This document shows positions 35,215-44,381 of a stretch of DNA of 64,000 bases, piece by piece. A program made the translations under genes and the position numbers. The first letter of the stretch is position 1. The number at the start of each line of letters is the position of its first letter. The notes beneath the pieces were generated by a model that saw nothing but the letters and a program-made list of their open reading frames with translations, searched no databases and was not told the DNA's origin. The stretch lies in NCBI RefSeq assembly GCF_051535235.1, contig NZ_JBPPLZ010000001.1, positions 310,001-374,000 of the forward strand, read 5' to 3'. The DNA comes from Nitrobacter sp051535235. GTDB lineage: Bacteria > Pseudomonadota > Alphaproteobacteria > Rhizobiales > Xanthobacteraceae.

Positions 35215-35229
35215 TTAATCGCGTCTTAA
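35215..35229 (+). promoter_or_regulatory. CtrA box upstream of the aminotransferase-ftsK unit
   Basis: TTAATCGCGTCTTAA followed by CC is a perfect TTAA-N7-TTAAC match, 86-100 bp before the ATG at 35315. CtrA regulates cell-division genes in Alphaproteobacteria, which fits ftsK downstream. Confidence 0.72.
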
Positions 35230-35314
35230 CCTCGCCGCACCTATGGTACTCAACTGGCTTTCGTTCCGGCCCCAAGGTGTGGCCGAACGTCTTGAAAGTG
35301 TTGACGCTTAACCG

Positions 35315-36607
35315 ATGGCAACCACCGCTTCATCGCGCGCGGCGCAAGGCGCCGCCAGCCCGGCTGACTCCGCCGGCAGGCCGACCGAGTTCGACGCCGG
35401 CCCGGCCGGGACCACCGTGAGTCCGGCCGCGGCTACCGCGCCCGGCGAGCGGTCGCCGTTCGCGCGGACGGCGGAGTTGCTTGCGCCCTACCAGCCGGGG
35501 CAGCCCCTGATCCCGCTATCGCTGGGCGAGCCGCAGCACCCGCCGCCCGCTTTCGTCGGCGAGATATTGTCCCGGCATATCAACGAGTTCAGGCGATACC
35601 CGATGGCGCGGGGGATCGAGCCTTTCCGCCACGCTGCTGCCAACTGGCTGTCGAGGCGGTTCGCCCTGCCTCGCGCGATCGATCCCGAGACCGAGATTCT
35701 GGTGCTGAACGGCAGCCGCGAGGGGCTGTTTTACGCTGCGATCGCCGCCGCCCGTTACGTGACGCCGCGCAAGGGCACGCCGGCGATCCTGATGCCGAAC
35801 CCGTTCTATCCCGCCTATGGCGCCGGCGCCCGCGCCGCGAATTGCGAGACGGTCCTGCTGCCGGCGACGCGCGCAGGCGGATTTTTGCCCGACCTCGATT
35901 CGCTCGACGAGGCCACGCTGGCGCGAACCGTCGCGATCTATCTCGCCTCGCCCGCCAACCCGCAAGGCGCGGTGGCCTCGCGCAATTACTTTTCGCGCCT
36001 GATCGCGCTGGCGCGCCGTCACGGCTTCCTCGTATTCGCCGACGAATGCTACTCGGAAATCTACACGCAAAGCGCGCCCGGCAGCGCGCTGGAATGCGCG
36101 GGGGATGATTTCGCCAACGTGGTCGCGTTCCAGTCGCTCTCAAAACGTTCGAACCTGCCGGGCCTGCGCGTCGGCTTCGTCGCCGGAGACCGCAACTTCC
36201 TCGCCGCGTTTCACGAACTGCGCAATGTCGCGGCGCCCCAGGTGCCGGTGCCGCTGCAGCACGTCGGCGCCGCCGCCTATGACGACGAGGCGCATGTCGA
36301 GGAGAACCGCCGGCTCTACCGGGCGAAATTCGATCTCGCCGACGAGATCCTCGGCCGTCGCTACGGCTACGTCAGGCCCGCCGGCGGCTTCTGCATCTGG
36401 CTGGATGTTTCCGCTTGCGGCGGCGACGAGGCCGCAACGGTGAAGCTCTACAGGGAGGCCGGCGTGCGCGTGATTCCCGGCAGCTATCTGTCGCGCCCGC
36501 AAGCCGACGGCTTGAATCCCGGCGCGGGCTACATCCGCCTGGCACTGGTGGCGGACACTGAAACCACGGCCGAGGCGTTGCATCGGCTGGTCAAAACTCT
36601 CGGATAG
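35315..36607 (+). CDS. Class I/II aminotransferase, DapC-like
   Basis: 430-residue PLP enzyme (fold type I). The PLP lysine lies in FQSLSKRSNLPGLRVGF; YPMARGIEPFRHAAANWL and NPQGAVASRNYF are typical of succinyldiaminopimelate or aspartate aminotransferases. The N-terminal 45 residues are Ala/Pro/Gly-rich and probably disordered. It is separated from ftsK by only 12 bp. DapC activity (lysine/peptidoglycan precursor) is plausible but not proven by sequence. Confidence 0.82.
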   Translation: MATTASSRAAQGAASPADSAGRPTEFDAGPAGTTVSPAAATAPGERSPFARTAELLAPYQPGQPLIPLSLGEPQHPPPAFVGEILSRHINEFRRYPMARGIEPFRHAAANWLSRRFALPRAIDPETEILVLNGSREGLFYAAIAAARYVTPRKGTPAILMPNPFYPAYGAGARAANCETVLLPATRAGGFLPDLDSLDEATLARTVAIYLASPANPQGAVASRNYFSRLIALARRHGFLVFADECYSEIYTQSAPGSALECAGDDFANVVAFQSLSKRSNLPGLRVGFVAGDRNFLAAFHELRNVAAPQVPVPLQHVGAAAYDDEAHVEENRRLYRAKFDLADEILGRRYGYVRPAGGFCIWLDVSACGGDEAATVKLYREAGVRVIPGSYLSRPQADGLNPGAGYIRLALVADTETTAEALHRLVKTLG

Positions 36608-36619
36608 TCGCGGGGGCCC

Positions 36620-39076
36620 ATGAGCATGGCAGCGATCGAACGCCTCCTTCCCATCGTCGATCATCTACCGCCGTCGATCCGCGATGCGCTCGCGCGACGC
36701 CTGCGCGAACTGACCGGGCTCGGCCTGATCGGATTGTCGGGCGCTGCCGCGGCTGCGCTGATGACATGGTCGGTGCAGGATCCGAGCCTCAGCCACGCCA
36801 CTTCGCGCGCGATCCACAACGTCCTCGGCTATCCCGGCGCGATCGGCGCCGATCTGTTGATGCAGATTCTCGGCCTCGGCGCGATCATGCTGATCCTGCC
36901 GGTGGCGATCTGGGGCTGGCGCATGCTGACCCATCGCCCGTTCGATCGCGCGGCGACGCGGCTGGCCTGCTGGCTTCTCTGCACCGCCGCCGCCGCCGGT
37001 TTCGCCAGTTGCTGGCCGCATAACGGCGCGTGGCCGCTGCCGACCGGACTCGGCGGCGTGGTCGGCGATGCGCTGGTGCGGGCGCCTGCTATCCTGTTCG
37101 GCCCGGCGAGCGCGCTGCAGCACGTCGTGTTCGGCGCGATTTTCTTATGCATCATGGTCGCGACATTTCTGTGGGCCGGCGGATTGAAATCGCGGGTGGC
37201 CGACGAGACGCTCGCGATCGACGACGACGCGCCGTTCGACGACGGCAGCGATCACGCCTCGGTCTCGCTGGGCTGGCTGGTGCATGCGCTGATGAGCGCG
37301 AAAGCGCGGGTGAAACGCCTCAGGCTCGGAGCGCTTGTCGCGCTGGCCTACAAGTCGCTGGTGTCGAGCGCGCCGCAGAAGTCGGCGGCCTTGGCGTATG
37401 AGCGTCAGGAGCCGACCCTCGGCGGATCCAACGGCCCGTCCCTGGTGCCGGCGCACGACGAGGATGATGAGGAGGAGGAGGACGAAGACGAGGAGGAGGA
37501 TGCTCCGGTCCGCGCGCCACGACGGAAAGCCGCTTCTCGCGCGCCCGCCAAAAAATCCATCAAGTTCGACCTGCCGTCGGTCAACGTCCTGACCGCGCCG
37601 CGCGCCGCCGATCGCCAACCGCTCAGCAAGTCCGAACTGGAAGCCAATTCGCGGGCGCTGGAAGGCGTGCTGCAGGATTTCGGCGTGCGCGGCGAAATCG
37701 TCAAAGCCAATCCCGGACCGGTGGTGACGCTGTACGAACTGGAGCCCGCGCCCGGCATCAAGTCGGCGCGCGTCATCGGCCTCGCCGACGATATCGCGCG
37801 CTCCATGAGCGCGCTGTCGGCGCGCGTCGCGGTGGTCGCTGGCCGCAACGCCATCGGCATCGAACTGCCGAACGCGCATCGCGAAAAGGTTTATTTGCGC
37901 GAATTGCTCACCGCCAGGGACGCTATCGACTCCGTCGCCAAGCTGCCGCTCTGCCTCGGCAAGACCATCGGCGGCGATCCCGTCATCATCGATCTCGCGC
38001 GCACGCCGCACATGCTGATCGCCGGCACCACCGGCTCGGGCAAATCGGTGGCGATCAACACCATGATCCTCAGCCTGCTGTACAGGCTGCGGCCCGACCA
38101 GTGCCGGCTCATCATGGTCGATCCGAAAATGCTCGAACTCTCCGTCTATGACGGCATCCCGCACCTGCTGACGCCGGTCGTGACCGATCCGAAGAAGGCG
38201 GTGGTCGCGCTGAAGTGGGCGGTGCGCGAGATGGAAGAGCGCTACAAGAAGATGGCCAAGCTCGGCGTGCGCAACATCGACGGCTACAATGCGCGGCTCG
38301 TCGAAGCGAAGAAGAATGGCGAGGAGCTGACGCGCACGGTGCACACCGGTTTCGACAAGGAAACCGGCAAGGCGATCTACGAGGACGAGAAGCTCGACCT
38401 GGAGCCGCTTCCCTTCATCGTCATCATCGTGGACGAGATGGCCGACCTGATGATGGTCGCCGGCAAGGACATCGAAGGCGCGGTGCAGCGGCTGGCGCAG
38501 ATGGCGCGCGCCGCCGGGCTGCACGTCATCCTCGCGACGCAGCGTCCCTCGGTCGACGTCATCACCGGCACCATCAAGGCCAACTTCCCGACCCGCATCT
38601 CCTTCCAGGTCACGTCAAAAATCGACAGCCGCACCATCCTCGGCGAAATGGGCGCGGAGCAACTGCTCGGCCAGGGCGACATGCTCTACATGGCCGGTGG
38701 CGGCCGCATCTCGCGCGTGCATGGGCCGTTCGTGTCGGACGAGGAAGTCGAAAAGGTGGTTCGTCACCTCAAGACGCAAGGCGCGCCGGAATATCTCGAG
38801 GCGGTCACAGCGGAAGAGCCGACCGACGAGGACGGCGCGGTGTTCGATTCGACCGGCATGGGCGGCGACGGCGGCGGCGATCTGTTCTCGCAGGCGGTGG
38901 CGATCGTGAAGCGCGACCGCAAGGCCTCCACCAGCTACATCCAGCGCCGCCTCCAGATCGGCTACAACCGAGCCGCCTCGCTGATGGAGCGCATGGAGCT
39001 CGAAGGCATCGTCGGGCAGGCCAATCACGCCGGAAAACGTGAAATCCTGATCGAGGAAGAAGAAAGCCACTTCTGA
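36620..39076 (+). CDS. ftsK: DNA translocase FtsK
   Basis: Septal ATP-driven motor that moves chromosome ends and activates XerCD at dif. 818 residues: N-terminal membrane domain with several helices (IGLSGAAAAALMTW, QILGLGAIMLILPVAIWGW and others), an acidic linker near 280-296, then the RecA-like motor with Walker A IAGTTGSGKSVAIN (about residue 465) and Walker B FIVIIVDEMADLM. The C-terminal gamma winged helix (STSYIQRRLQIGYNRAASLMERME) reads KOPS. Cell-cycle control through the upstream CtrA box is likely. Confidence 0.96.
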   Translation: MSMAAIERLLPIVDHLPPSIRDALARRLRELTGLGLIGLSGAAAAALMTWSVQDPSLSHATSRAIHNVLGYPGAIGADLLMQILGLGAIMLILPVAIWGWRMLTHRPFDRAATRLACWLLCTAAAAGFASCWPHNGAWPLPTGLGGVVGDALVRAPAILFGPASALQHVVFGAIFLCIMVATFLWAGGLKSRVADETLAIDDDAPFDDGSDHASVSLGWLVHALMSAKARVKRLRLGALVALAYKSLVSSAPQKSAALAYERQEPTLGGSNGPSLVPAHDEDDEEEEDEDEEEDAPVRAPRRKAASRAPAKKSIKFDLPSVNVLTAPRAADRQPLSKSELEANSRALEGVLQDFGVRGEIVKANPGPVVTLYELEPAPGIKSARVIGLADDIARSMSALSARVAVVAGRNAIGIELPNAHREKVYLRELLTARDAIDSVAKLPLCLGKTIGGDPVIIDLARTPHMLIAGTTGSGKSVAINTMILSLLYRLRPDQCRLIMVDPKMLELSVYDGIPHLLTPVVTDPKKAVVALKWAVREMEERYKKMAKLGVRNIDGYNARLVEAKKNGEELTRTVHTGFDKETGKAIYEDEKLDLEPLPFIVIIVDEMADLMMVAGKDIEGAVQRLAQMARAAGLHVILATQRPSVDVITGTIKANFPTRISFQVTSKIDSRTILGEMGAEQLLGQGDMLYMAGGGRISRVHGPFVSDEEVEKVVRHLKTQGAPEYLEAVTAEEPTDEDGAVFDSTGMGGDGGGDLFSQAVAIVKRDRKASTSYIQRRLQIGYNRAASLMERMELEGIVGQANHAGKREILIEEEESHF

Positions 39077-39278
39077 CGCATGACCGGAACGTTGGACGAT
39101 GCCGTCTCGGAGTCGCGAAATCGCCACAGCGCCGCGATAGTGGCCGCTTCCGTGGCCCGCCTGTCCCTGCAGCAACCTTCGATGCGAATGGACGACCTTC
39201 TGAACCAACGCACCGGGCGGCAACATCCGCCCGGAACTCGCCCCGAAAAAGGAATTCCCGCGGCGGCGCAAAGCGCTT

Positions 39279-39328
39279 AGAGCGCGATCAGCAAAAGTGG
39301 ATCACGGTTTTGCGTCCGGTCGCGCTCT
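39279..39328. repeat. Palindromic repeat AGAGCGCGA...TCGCGCTCT
   Basis: A 9-bp perfect inverted repeat with the inner AAAAGTGGATCACGGTTTTG. Family members at 17778 and 42047. The 348-bp gap after ftsK (39077-39424) has no other feature that I can support. Confidence 0.8.
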
Positions 39329-39424
39329 AAAATATCGAGAATGCGCATGATCTTTTCGCCAAACCGCTCACACTTCGGCGGATCATGCGCTAGAAAGCAC
39401 GCCTCGGGCGGACAGGACGAGACA

Positions 39425-40261
39425 TTGAGCAGACACGTGACACATTCATCCGCGGCCCATCGCCCGATTCGCGGTCGCGCATGCGCCGGCGCGGTCTGGC
39501 TCGCCGCGGTGCTGATCGCCGGTCTTTTCATTCCGCATGCCTTCGCGCAGGCCGTTCCAATGCCGCGACCGGCGCCGAAGGACCGCGACGGCGCGGCCAC
39601 GGCGAAACTTCATGAGACCGTCGAACCAGAGGTCACCGGGACCACGCAACCGCCAGAGCCGATCATTCCGGACCGGCGGCGCAACGTGCCGGCAAACTTT
39701 TTCGCAACCTTCAGCGCGGACCAGAAGGCCGCGGCGGCGCGGGTCAGCGCCTATCTGTCGTCGCTGCGGACATTGGCCGGAAACTTCGTGCAGGTCGGCC
39801 CCGACGGCAGCCGCTCGACCGGCGAATTCTATATCCAGAAGCCGGGCAAGGTGCGGTTCGAATACGACCCGCCGTCGCCGATCGCGATGATTTCCGACGG
39901 CTCGTCGCTTGTGGTTCGCGACACCAAGCTCGCGACCCAGGACATCTATCCGCTGTCGCAGACGCCGCTGCGCTATCTGCTGTCGGATCGCATCGACCTG
40001 ATGAAGGACACCAACGTCGTCGGCGTGACCTCGGACGATCTTTACATCAGCATTACCATCGAGGAAAAGCAGGCGCTGATCGGCACCTCCCGCCTGATGC
40101 TGATGGTCGGCGTCAAGGACGGCAAACTCAAGCAGTGGACCGTGACCGATCCGCAGGGCTACGACACCACGGTGGCGATCTACAACCTGAATTCGACGGC
40201 GAAGCTCGACCCCGGTTTGTTCAAGATCGACTACACCCGATATCCGACGTCGAATAATTAG
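39425..40261 (+). CDS. LolA-like outer-membrane lipoprotein carrier
   Basis: Periplasmic chaperone that carries lipoproteins from LolCDE to the outer membrane. A signal peptide (GAVWLAAVLIAGLFIPHAFAQA) and a Pro-rich linker precede the LolA core: VSAYLSSLRTLAGNFVQVGPDGSRSTGEFYIQKPGKVRFEYDPPSP. Start chosen at TTG 39425 with AGGA 7 bp upstream; a GTG at 39437 is possible. An ATG at 39341 lies 12 bp beyond the repeat at 39279-39328 and gives no signal-like N-terminus. Length about 278 residues. Confidence 0.88.
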   Translation: MSRHVTHSSAAHRPIRGRACAGAVWLAAVLIAGLFIPHAFAQAVPMPRPAPKDRDGAATAKLHETVEPEVTGTTQPPEPIIPDRRRNVPANFFATFSADQKAAAARVSAYLSSLRTLAGNFVQVGPDGSRSTGEFYIQKPGKVRFEYDPPSPIAMISDGSSLVVRDTKLATQDIYPLSQTPLRYLLSDRIDLMKDTNVVGVTSDDLYISITIEEKQALIGTSRLMLMVGVKDGKLKQWTVTDPQGYDTTVAIYNLNSTAKLDPGLFKIDYTRYPTSNN

Positions 40262-40270
40262 GGCGCGTCA

Positions 40271-40341
40271 TAGCGTTTACGGAACGAGGCGGGTTACCGG
40301 TTCGCGTGAAGAAAACGCGTCAAATTAAAATCATAAAGTCC
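40271..40341. repeat. Dispersed repeat (AGCGTTT...GAAAACGCG family)
   Basis: Contains the core CCGGTTCGCGTGAAGAAAACGCG shared with 26661, 41945 and 47907. It abuts the next repeat. Confidence 0.75.
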
Positions 40342-40490
40342 CCTTCCTTTCCCTCTCCCCCTGTGGGAGAGGGTGGTTTCGAACGAAGTGAGAAACCGGG
40401 TGAGGGGTACCTAACCGCGCAAAGCTTTCCCCCTCACCCGCCCTCGCTAACGCTCGGTCACCCTCTCCCGCAAGGGGAGAGGGTAAAAAT
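40342..40490. repeat. Double palindromic repeat, CCCTCTCCC...GGGAGAGGG
   Basis: Outer arms CCCTCTCCCCCTGTGGGAGA and CTCTCCCGCAAGGGGAGAGG; between them GGGTGAGGGG pairs with CCCCTCACCC. This is the clearest copy of the family seen at 375, 2765 and 48618. Confidence 0.85.
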
Positions 40491-40508
40491 CTACGGTGCC
40501 GGACGTTT

Positions 40509-41324
40509 ATGCATCTCTCCCTCACCACCTGGAATATCAATTCGGTCCGGCTGCGCATCGATCTGGTTGCGAAGTTTCTGAAAGCGCAGCGGCCCGACGT
40601 GCTGTGCCTGCAGGAAACCAAGTGTCCCGACGACGCCTTTCCGCTGAAACGCTTCCGCCGGCTCGGCTACGAGCACATCGCGCTCAACGGGCAGAAGGGC
40701 TATCACGGCGTCGCGGTGGTCTCGAAGCTTCCGTTCGACGCCAGTAATATCCGCACCTTCTGCGACAAGATCGACTCACGCCACGTCACTGTGACCTTCG
40801 GCGGCCAGGCGGGCCTCGCTGCGCCGCTGGTGCTGCACAATTTCTATGTGCCGGCGGGCGGCGACATTCCCGATCCCGCGCTCAATCCGAAGTTCGCCCA
40901 CAAGCTGCAATTCCTCGACGAGATGAAGGCCTGCGCGCCGCTGCATCCGCAGGGCAACGACCGGCATGTCCTGGTCGGCGACCTCAACGTCGCCCCGCAC
41001 GAGAACGACGTCTGGTCGCACAAGCAGCTTCTGAAGATCGTTTCGCATACGCCGGTCGAATGCGAGAAGCTACTCGGCGTGCAAAACCACGGCAACTGGG
41101 TCGACGTCGCGCGCGCGCGGATTCCGATGTCGGAGAAGGTCTATACGTGGTGGAGCTATCGCGCCGCCGACTGGGTTGCCGCAGACCGCGGCCGCAGGCT
41201 CGACCACATCTGGGTCTCGGAGGCGCTGCGGGATCGCGTCCGCGACTTCCGCATCACCCGCGATGCCCGCGGCTGGAAGCGACCGTCCGATCATGTGCCG
41301 GTGACGGCGGTGATCGAGGTGTGA
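40509..41324 (+). CDS. xthA: Exodeoxyribonuclease III
   Basis: AP endonuclease and 3'-5' exonuclease of base-excision repair. 271 residues of the EEP fold: TTWNINSVRLRID, LQETKCPDD (metal Glu), GDLNVAPHENDVW (Asp/Asn), RLDHIWVSEAL and the terminal SDHVPV with the catalytic His. Complete and standard. It lies directly after two palindromic repeats. Confidence 0.96.
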   Translation: MHLSLTTWNINSVRLRIDLVAKFLKAQRPDVLCLQETKCPDDAFPLKRFRRLGYEHIALNGQKGYHGVAVVSKLPFDASNIRTFCDKIDSRHVTVTFGGQAGLAAPLVLHNFYVPAGGDIPDPALNPKFAHKLQFLDEMKACAPLHPQGNDRHVLVGDLNVAPHENDVWSHKQLLKIVSHTPVECEKLLGVQNHGNWVDVARARIPMSEKVYTWWSYRAADWVAADRGRRLDHIWVSEALRDRVRDFRITRDARGWKRPSDHVPVTAVIEV

Positions 41325-41367
41325 ATGCGGAATGAGAGGAACGGAATCTTTCTTTTGATGGAATCCT

Positions 41368-41418
41368 GTTCGCCCTGCCGGACCTGATCCGGGCATCCAT
41401 CCTTGATCTCATCCCGCT
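41368..41418. repeat. Palindromic repeat fragment
   Basis: CCCTGCCGGACCTGATCCGGGCATCC is related to the copies at 5022 and 16917. It sits between the convergent xthA and the cyclic-nucleotide-binding gene. Confidence 0.55.
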
Positions 41419-41868
41419 CTAGCTGTTCAGCTTGGCGCTCGCCATCAGGATGTCGCTGGTGGTCTGCCGCGTGCGGTTGGCGAGTTCGTCGCGCAGGCGG
41501 CGGGCGGCGGCGGGATCGCTGTCGAGCACGCGCAGAAACAGAGTGCGCGGAATCCGGATCGCCATCGAATATTCCAGCGCGACCGCCGTCGCGGGGCGCG
41601 ACATCGGAACGATCAGGGCCAGTTCGCCGATCAGCGCACCACGCTCGGCGATGACTTCATGATCGCCGCCGCCCGCGACATGGATGCGAAACCCGCCTTC
41701 CTGAACCACGTAGCCCGCGTCCGCATCGTCGCCGGCGCGAAACAGGATCGAGCCGCGCGCGAACTGCTGCTGTTCGGCACCGATGGCGAGCACGCGCAGC
41801 GCATCGGCTCCCAGCAGGCGCAGGGTCGGGACGCGCTCGAGCAGGACAACGTCATCGTCGATCGACAT
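41419..41868 (-). CDS. Cyclic-nucleotide-binding domain protein
   Basis: 149 residues: one CNB (CRP-like) beta-roll: FARGSILFRAGDDADAGYVVQEGGFRIHV, then GALIGELALIVPMSRPATAVALEYSMAIRIPR. The GELALI...RPATA stretch resembles the phosphate-binding cassette. The C-terminus is helical but no DNA-binding domain follows, so it is not a full CRP/FNR regulator. The target is unknown. Confidence 0.85.
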   Translation of the reverse strand: MSIDDDVVLLERVPTLRLLGADALRVLAIGAEQQQFARGSILFRAGDDADAGYVVQEGGFRIHVAGGGDHEVIAERGALIGELALIVPMSRPATAVALEYSMAIRIPRTLFLRVLDSDPAAARRLRDELANRTRQTTSDILMASAKLNS

Positions 41869-41944
41869 GGAGGACCAGTCGGCGATCCAGGACCGGGATC
41901 GCCCAAAAACTGTTTTGACGAGAGCTGATACGAATTGTCAGCCT

Positions 41945-42093
41945 ATAGCGTTTTCGAGCGAAGTGGAATCCGGTTCGCGTGAAGAAAACGCGCCAGTTCA
42001 AGAGCCTAGGGTCTTTCACCGTTTCCGTGACACGTCAAAGACCCTAGAGCATGACCCCGAACAGTGGAACCCGGATTTCGGATAAGACCATGC
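41945..42093. repeat. Three adjoining inverted repeats
   Basis: 41945-42004 belongs to the AGCGTTTTCG...AAAACGCG family. It is followed by CTAGGGTCTTT/AAAGACCCTAG (11-bp arms, about 42006-42048) and GAGCATGACCC...AAGACCATGCT (42047-42093). Together they fill the gap before the response regulator stop. Confidence 0.7.
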
Positions 42094-42146
42094 TGTTTCA
42101 AAAAGATAGGGCCAAAGTTTGATTCAGCCCGGTCGGGCCGGACGTA

Positions 42147-42833
42147 TCACGGCACCAGCTTGTAGCCACCGGCTTCCGTGACCAGAATTTCCGGATTGGC
42201 GGCGTCCTTCTCGATCTTCTGGCGCAGACGGTAAATATGGGTTTCCAGCGTGTGGGTGGTGACGCCGGAATTGTAGCCCCAGACCTCCTGCAGCAGCGTC
42301 TCGCGCGACACCGGCATCTGTCCGGCCCGGTACAGGAAACGCAGGATGGCAGTCTCCTTTTCGGTCAGCCGCACCTTCTTGGCGGTGGCGGTCGTGAGCA
42401 TCTTGGAGCCGGGCCGGAAGCTGTAGGGCCCGACCGAAAACACCGCGTCCTCGCTGGCCTCATGCTGACGCAACTGCGCGCGGATTCGCGCCAGCAACAC
42501 CGCGAAGCGGAACGGTTTGGCGATATAGTCGTTGGCTCCGGATTCAAGGCCCAGAATCGTGTCCGAATCGGTGTCGTGTCCGGTGAGCATGATGATCGGC
42601 GCCTTGAAGCCGCCTTTGCGCAGGCTGCGCACCACCTCGCGGCCGTCGGTATCGGGCAGACCGACATCCATCAACACCAGATCGGGCGAGTGGGCCTTGG
42701 CGGCGCTCGCGCCCTTGGCGCCCGTATCAACGGCGGAGGCCTCGAATTCCTCATGCAGGGACAGTTGCTCGACCAGCGTGTCGCGCAGATCGGTGTCGTC
42801 GTCCACGATCAGGATTTTACGGGCGTTGGCCAT
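42147..42833 (-). CDS. OmpR-family response regulator (CenR-like)
   Basis: 228 residues: a receiver domain (ILIVDDDTDLRDTL with the acidic pocket, phospho-Asp in LVLMDVGLP, Lys in NDYIAKPF) and a winged-helix DNA-binding domain (VRLTEKETAILRFLYRAGQ ... VTTHTLETHIYRLRQKIE). It resembles the alphaproteobacterial CenR envelope regulator, from memory of family signatures. No histidine kinase is adjacent. ATG start at 42833. Confidence 0.88.
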   Translation of the reverse strand: MANARKILIVDDDTDLRDTLVEQLSLHEEFEASAVDTGAKGASAAKAHSPDLVLMDVGLPDTDGREVVRSLRKGGFKAPIIMLTGHDTDSDTILGLESGANDYIAKPFRFAVLLARIRAQLRQHEASEDAVFSVGPYSFRPGSKMLTTATAKKVRLTEKETAILRFLYRAGQMPVSRETLLQEVWGYNSGVTTHTLETHIYRLRQKIEKDAANPEILVTEAGGYKLVP

Positions 42834-43064
42834 CGGTGCGATCCTCCTGGCGGCGGGAACAGGGGCAGCAGCGAACCACCTTGATTTAACAGGTGTGCGC
42901 CACCTTCATGGGTCGTGTAAGTCGTGCGTCCGGATGTGTGAAAGCTGCAGCGATTCATTGTCCCGATGGAGTCTACCCCAGAACGGGCGGGAATTTGGGT
43001 GAATGTTCCTGTAAATCTGAAAGTCCCTATCCGGACCGCAGCGCGGGCGAGACCTCCTCATTCC

Positions 43065-43634
43065 ATGCAAAATTCTGGATTATCAACGCCTTGGACGACA
43101 CATTCCCGTGATCGGCCGCTCGCCGCGATTCGTGTCCGCCCAGCCGCCGGACGGCCGCAGCGGGGCTGGTTGATCGGCGGGGGTCAGATCACACCTGTGG
43201 CGATCGGCCGTGGCGGCATCCGCGCCGACAAACGCGAGGGCGACGGCGGCACGCCGAAGGGAATTTTCCGGCCCATCCGGCTGTGGTGGCGATCCGACCG
43301 GCATCCGCGGCCGCGGACGTTTCTGCCGGTTCGCGCGATCAAGCCGACCGATGCCTGGTGCGAAGATCCGGCCGACCGCCGCTACAACCGGCCGATCGGG
43401 CTGACGACCGGCGCGAGCGGCGACCGGCTGACGCGCGATGACCATCTCTACGATTTCATCATCGAAATCGATCACAATACCCGCCCCCGCATTGCGGGAC
43501 GTGGCAGCGCCGTGTTCCTTCATCTGGCCCGCGACAATTTTGGACCGACCGCGGGATGTGTGGCGATGACGCAACCCGCGATGCTGCGGCTGTTGCGGCG
43601 GATCGGACCGCAGACGCGGATCGAGATCGGGTGA
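43065..43634 (+). CDS. L,D-transpeptidase (YkuD) family protein
   Basis: About 189 residues. The catalytic region HLARDNFGPTAGCVAM matches the YkuD HxxxxxxxxSxGCI/V pattern, here with Thr for Ser, and Cys as the nucleophile. GDGGTPKGIFRP and EDPADRRYNRPI are typical of this subfamily. Such enzymes make 3-3 crosslinks or attach proteins to peptidoglycan. No clear signal peptide is seen. The ATG at 43065 is weakly supported by a Shine-Dalgarno; the true start could be further in or up. Confidence 0.8.
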   Translation: MQNSGLSTPWTTHSRDRPLAAIRVRPAAGRPQRGWLIGGGQITPVAIGRGGIRADKREGDGGTPKGIFRPIRLWWRSDRHPRPRTFLPVRAIKPTDAWCEDPADRRYNRPIGLTTGASGDRLTRDDHLYDFIIEIDHNTRPRIAGRGSAVFLHLARDNFGPTAGCVAMTQPAMLRLLRRIGPQTRIEIG

Positions 43635-43683
43635 CGTTGAAAAGCAGTAAGGATCTTCGTTCTTCCACAAGGTAAAAGCGAAA

Positions 43684-44370
43684 CTACCGCACCCCGAAAA
43701 TCGCCGAGCCGACCCGCACATGGGTCGCGCCGAGCGCGATCGCGACGCCGAAGTCCGCGCTCATGCCCATCGACAGTCGGGTGAGCCCGTTGCGTCTGGC
43801 GATCTTGGCGGTGAGCGCGAAATGCGGCGCCGGCGCGTCATCCACCGGCGGAATGCACATCAACCCCGCGATCGTCAGTCCATAGGTATCGCGGCATCGC
43901 GCGATGAAGGCGTCGGCGTCCGACGGCGCGATCCCGGCCTTCTGCGGCTCCTCGCCGGTGTTGATCTGAACGAACAGATCGGGCCGCCGGTCCTGCTTCC
44001 CGATCTCTTTGGCCAGCGCTTCGCAAAGGCTCGGACGGTCGACCGAATGGATGGCGTCGAACAGGGCGACGGCCTCCTTCGCCTTGTTGGACTGCAGCGG
44101 GCCGATCAGATGCAGCGCGATGCCGGCATGCGCGGCCATCAACGCAGGCCACTTCCGCTGGGCTTCCTGCACGCGATTCTCCCCGAAAACCCGCTGACCG
44201 GCGGCGATCACCGGCGCGATCGCGTCCGCATCGAAGGTTTTCGACACCGCCACCAGCGTCACCGAGGACCGTTCGCGCCGCGCATCGCGGCAGGCGCGGA
44301 CGATCTCGGCTTCCACGGCAGCAAGGCCGCCTGGCAGCGGAGCGGTTGCGGATGCGTCGTCTGTGGTCAT
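43684..44370 (-). CDS. YggS-family PLP homeostasis protein
   Basis: 228-residue PLP-binding TIM-barrel protein of the YggS/PROSC group, which controls PLP levels rather than catalysing a known reaction. The PLP Lys lies in VTLVAVSKTFDADAI; FGENRVQEAQRKW, HLIGPLQSNKAKEAV and SMGMSADFGVAIALGATHVRVGSAIFG are family signatures. It is separated by 11 bp from the upstream GST gene. Confidence 0.94.
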   Translation of the reverse strand: MTTDDASATAPLPGGLAAVEAEIVRACRDARRERSSVTLVAVSKTFDADAIAPVIAAGQRVFGENRVQEAQRKWPALMAAHAGIALHLIGPLQSNKAKEAVALFDAIHSVDRPSLCEALAKEIGKQDRRPDLFVQINTGEEPQKAGIAPSDADAFIARCRDTYGLTIAGLMCIPPVDDAPAPHFALTAKIARRNGLTRLSMGMSADFGVAIALGATHVRVGSAIFGVR

Positions 44371-44381
44371 TGGTGCTCCGC

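Noticed and set aside
39341..39424. ATG start for the LolA-like gene at 39341
   Set aside because: It lies just beyond a palindromic repeat and would put a non-signal sequence before the true signal peptide.
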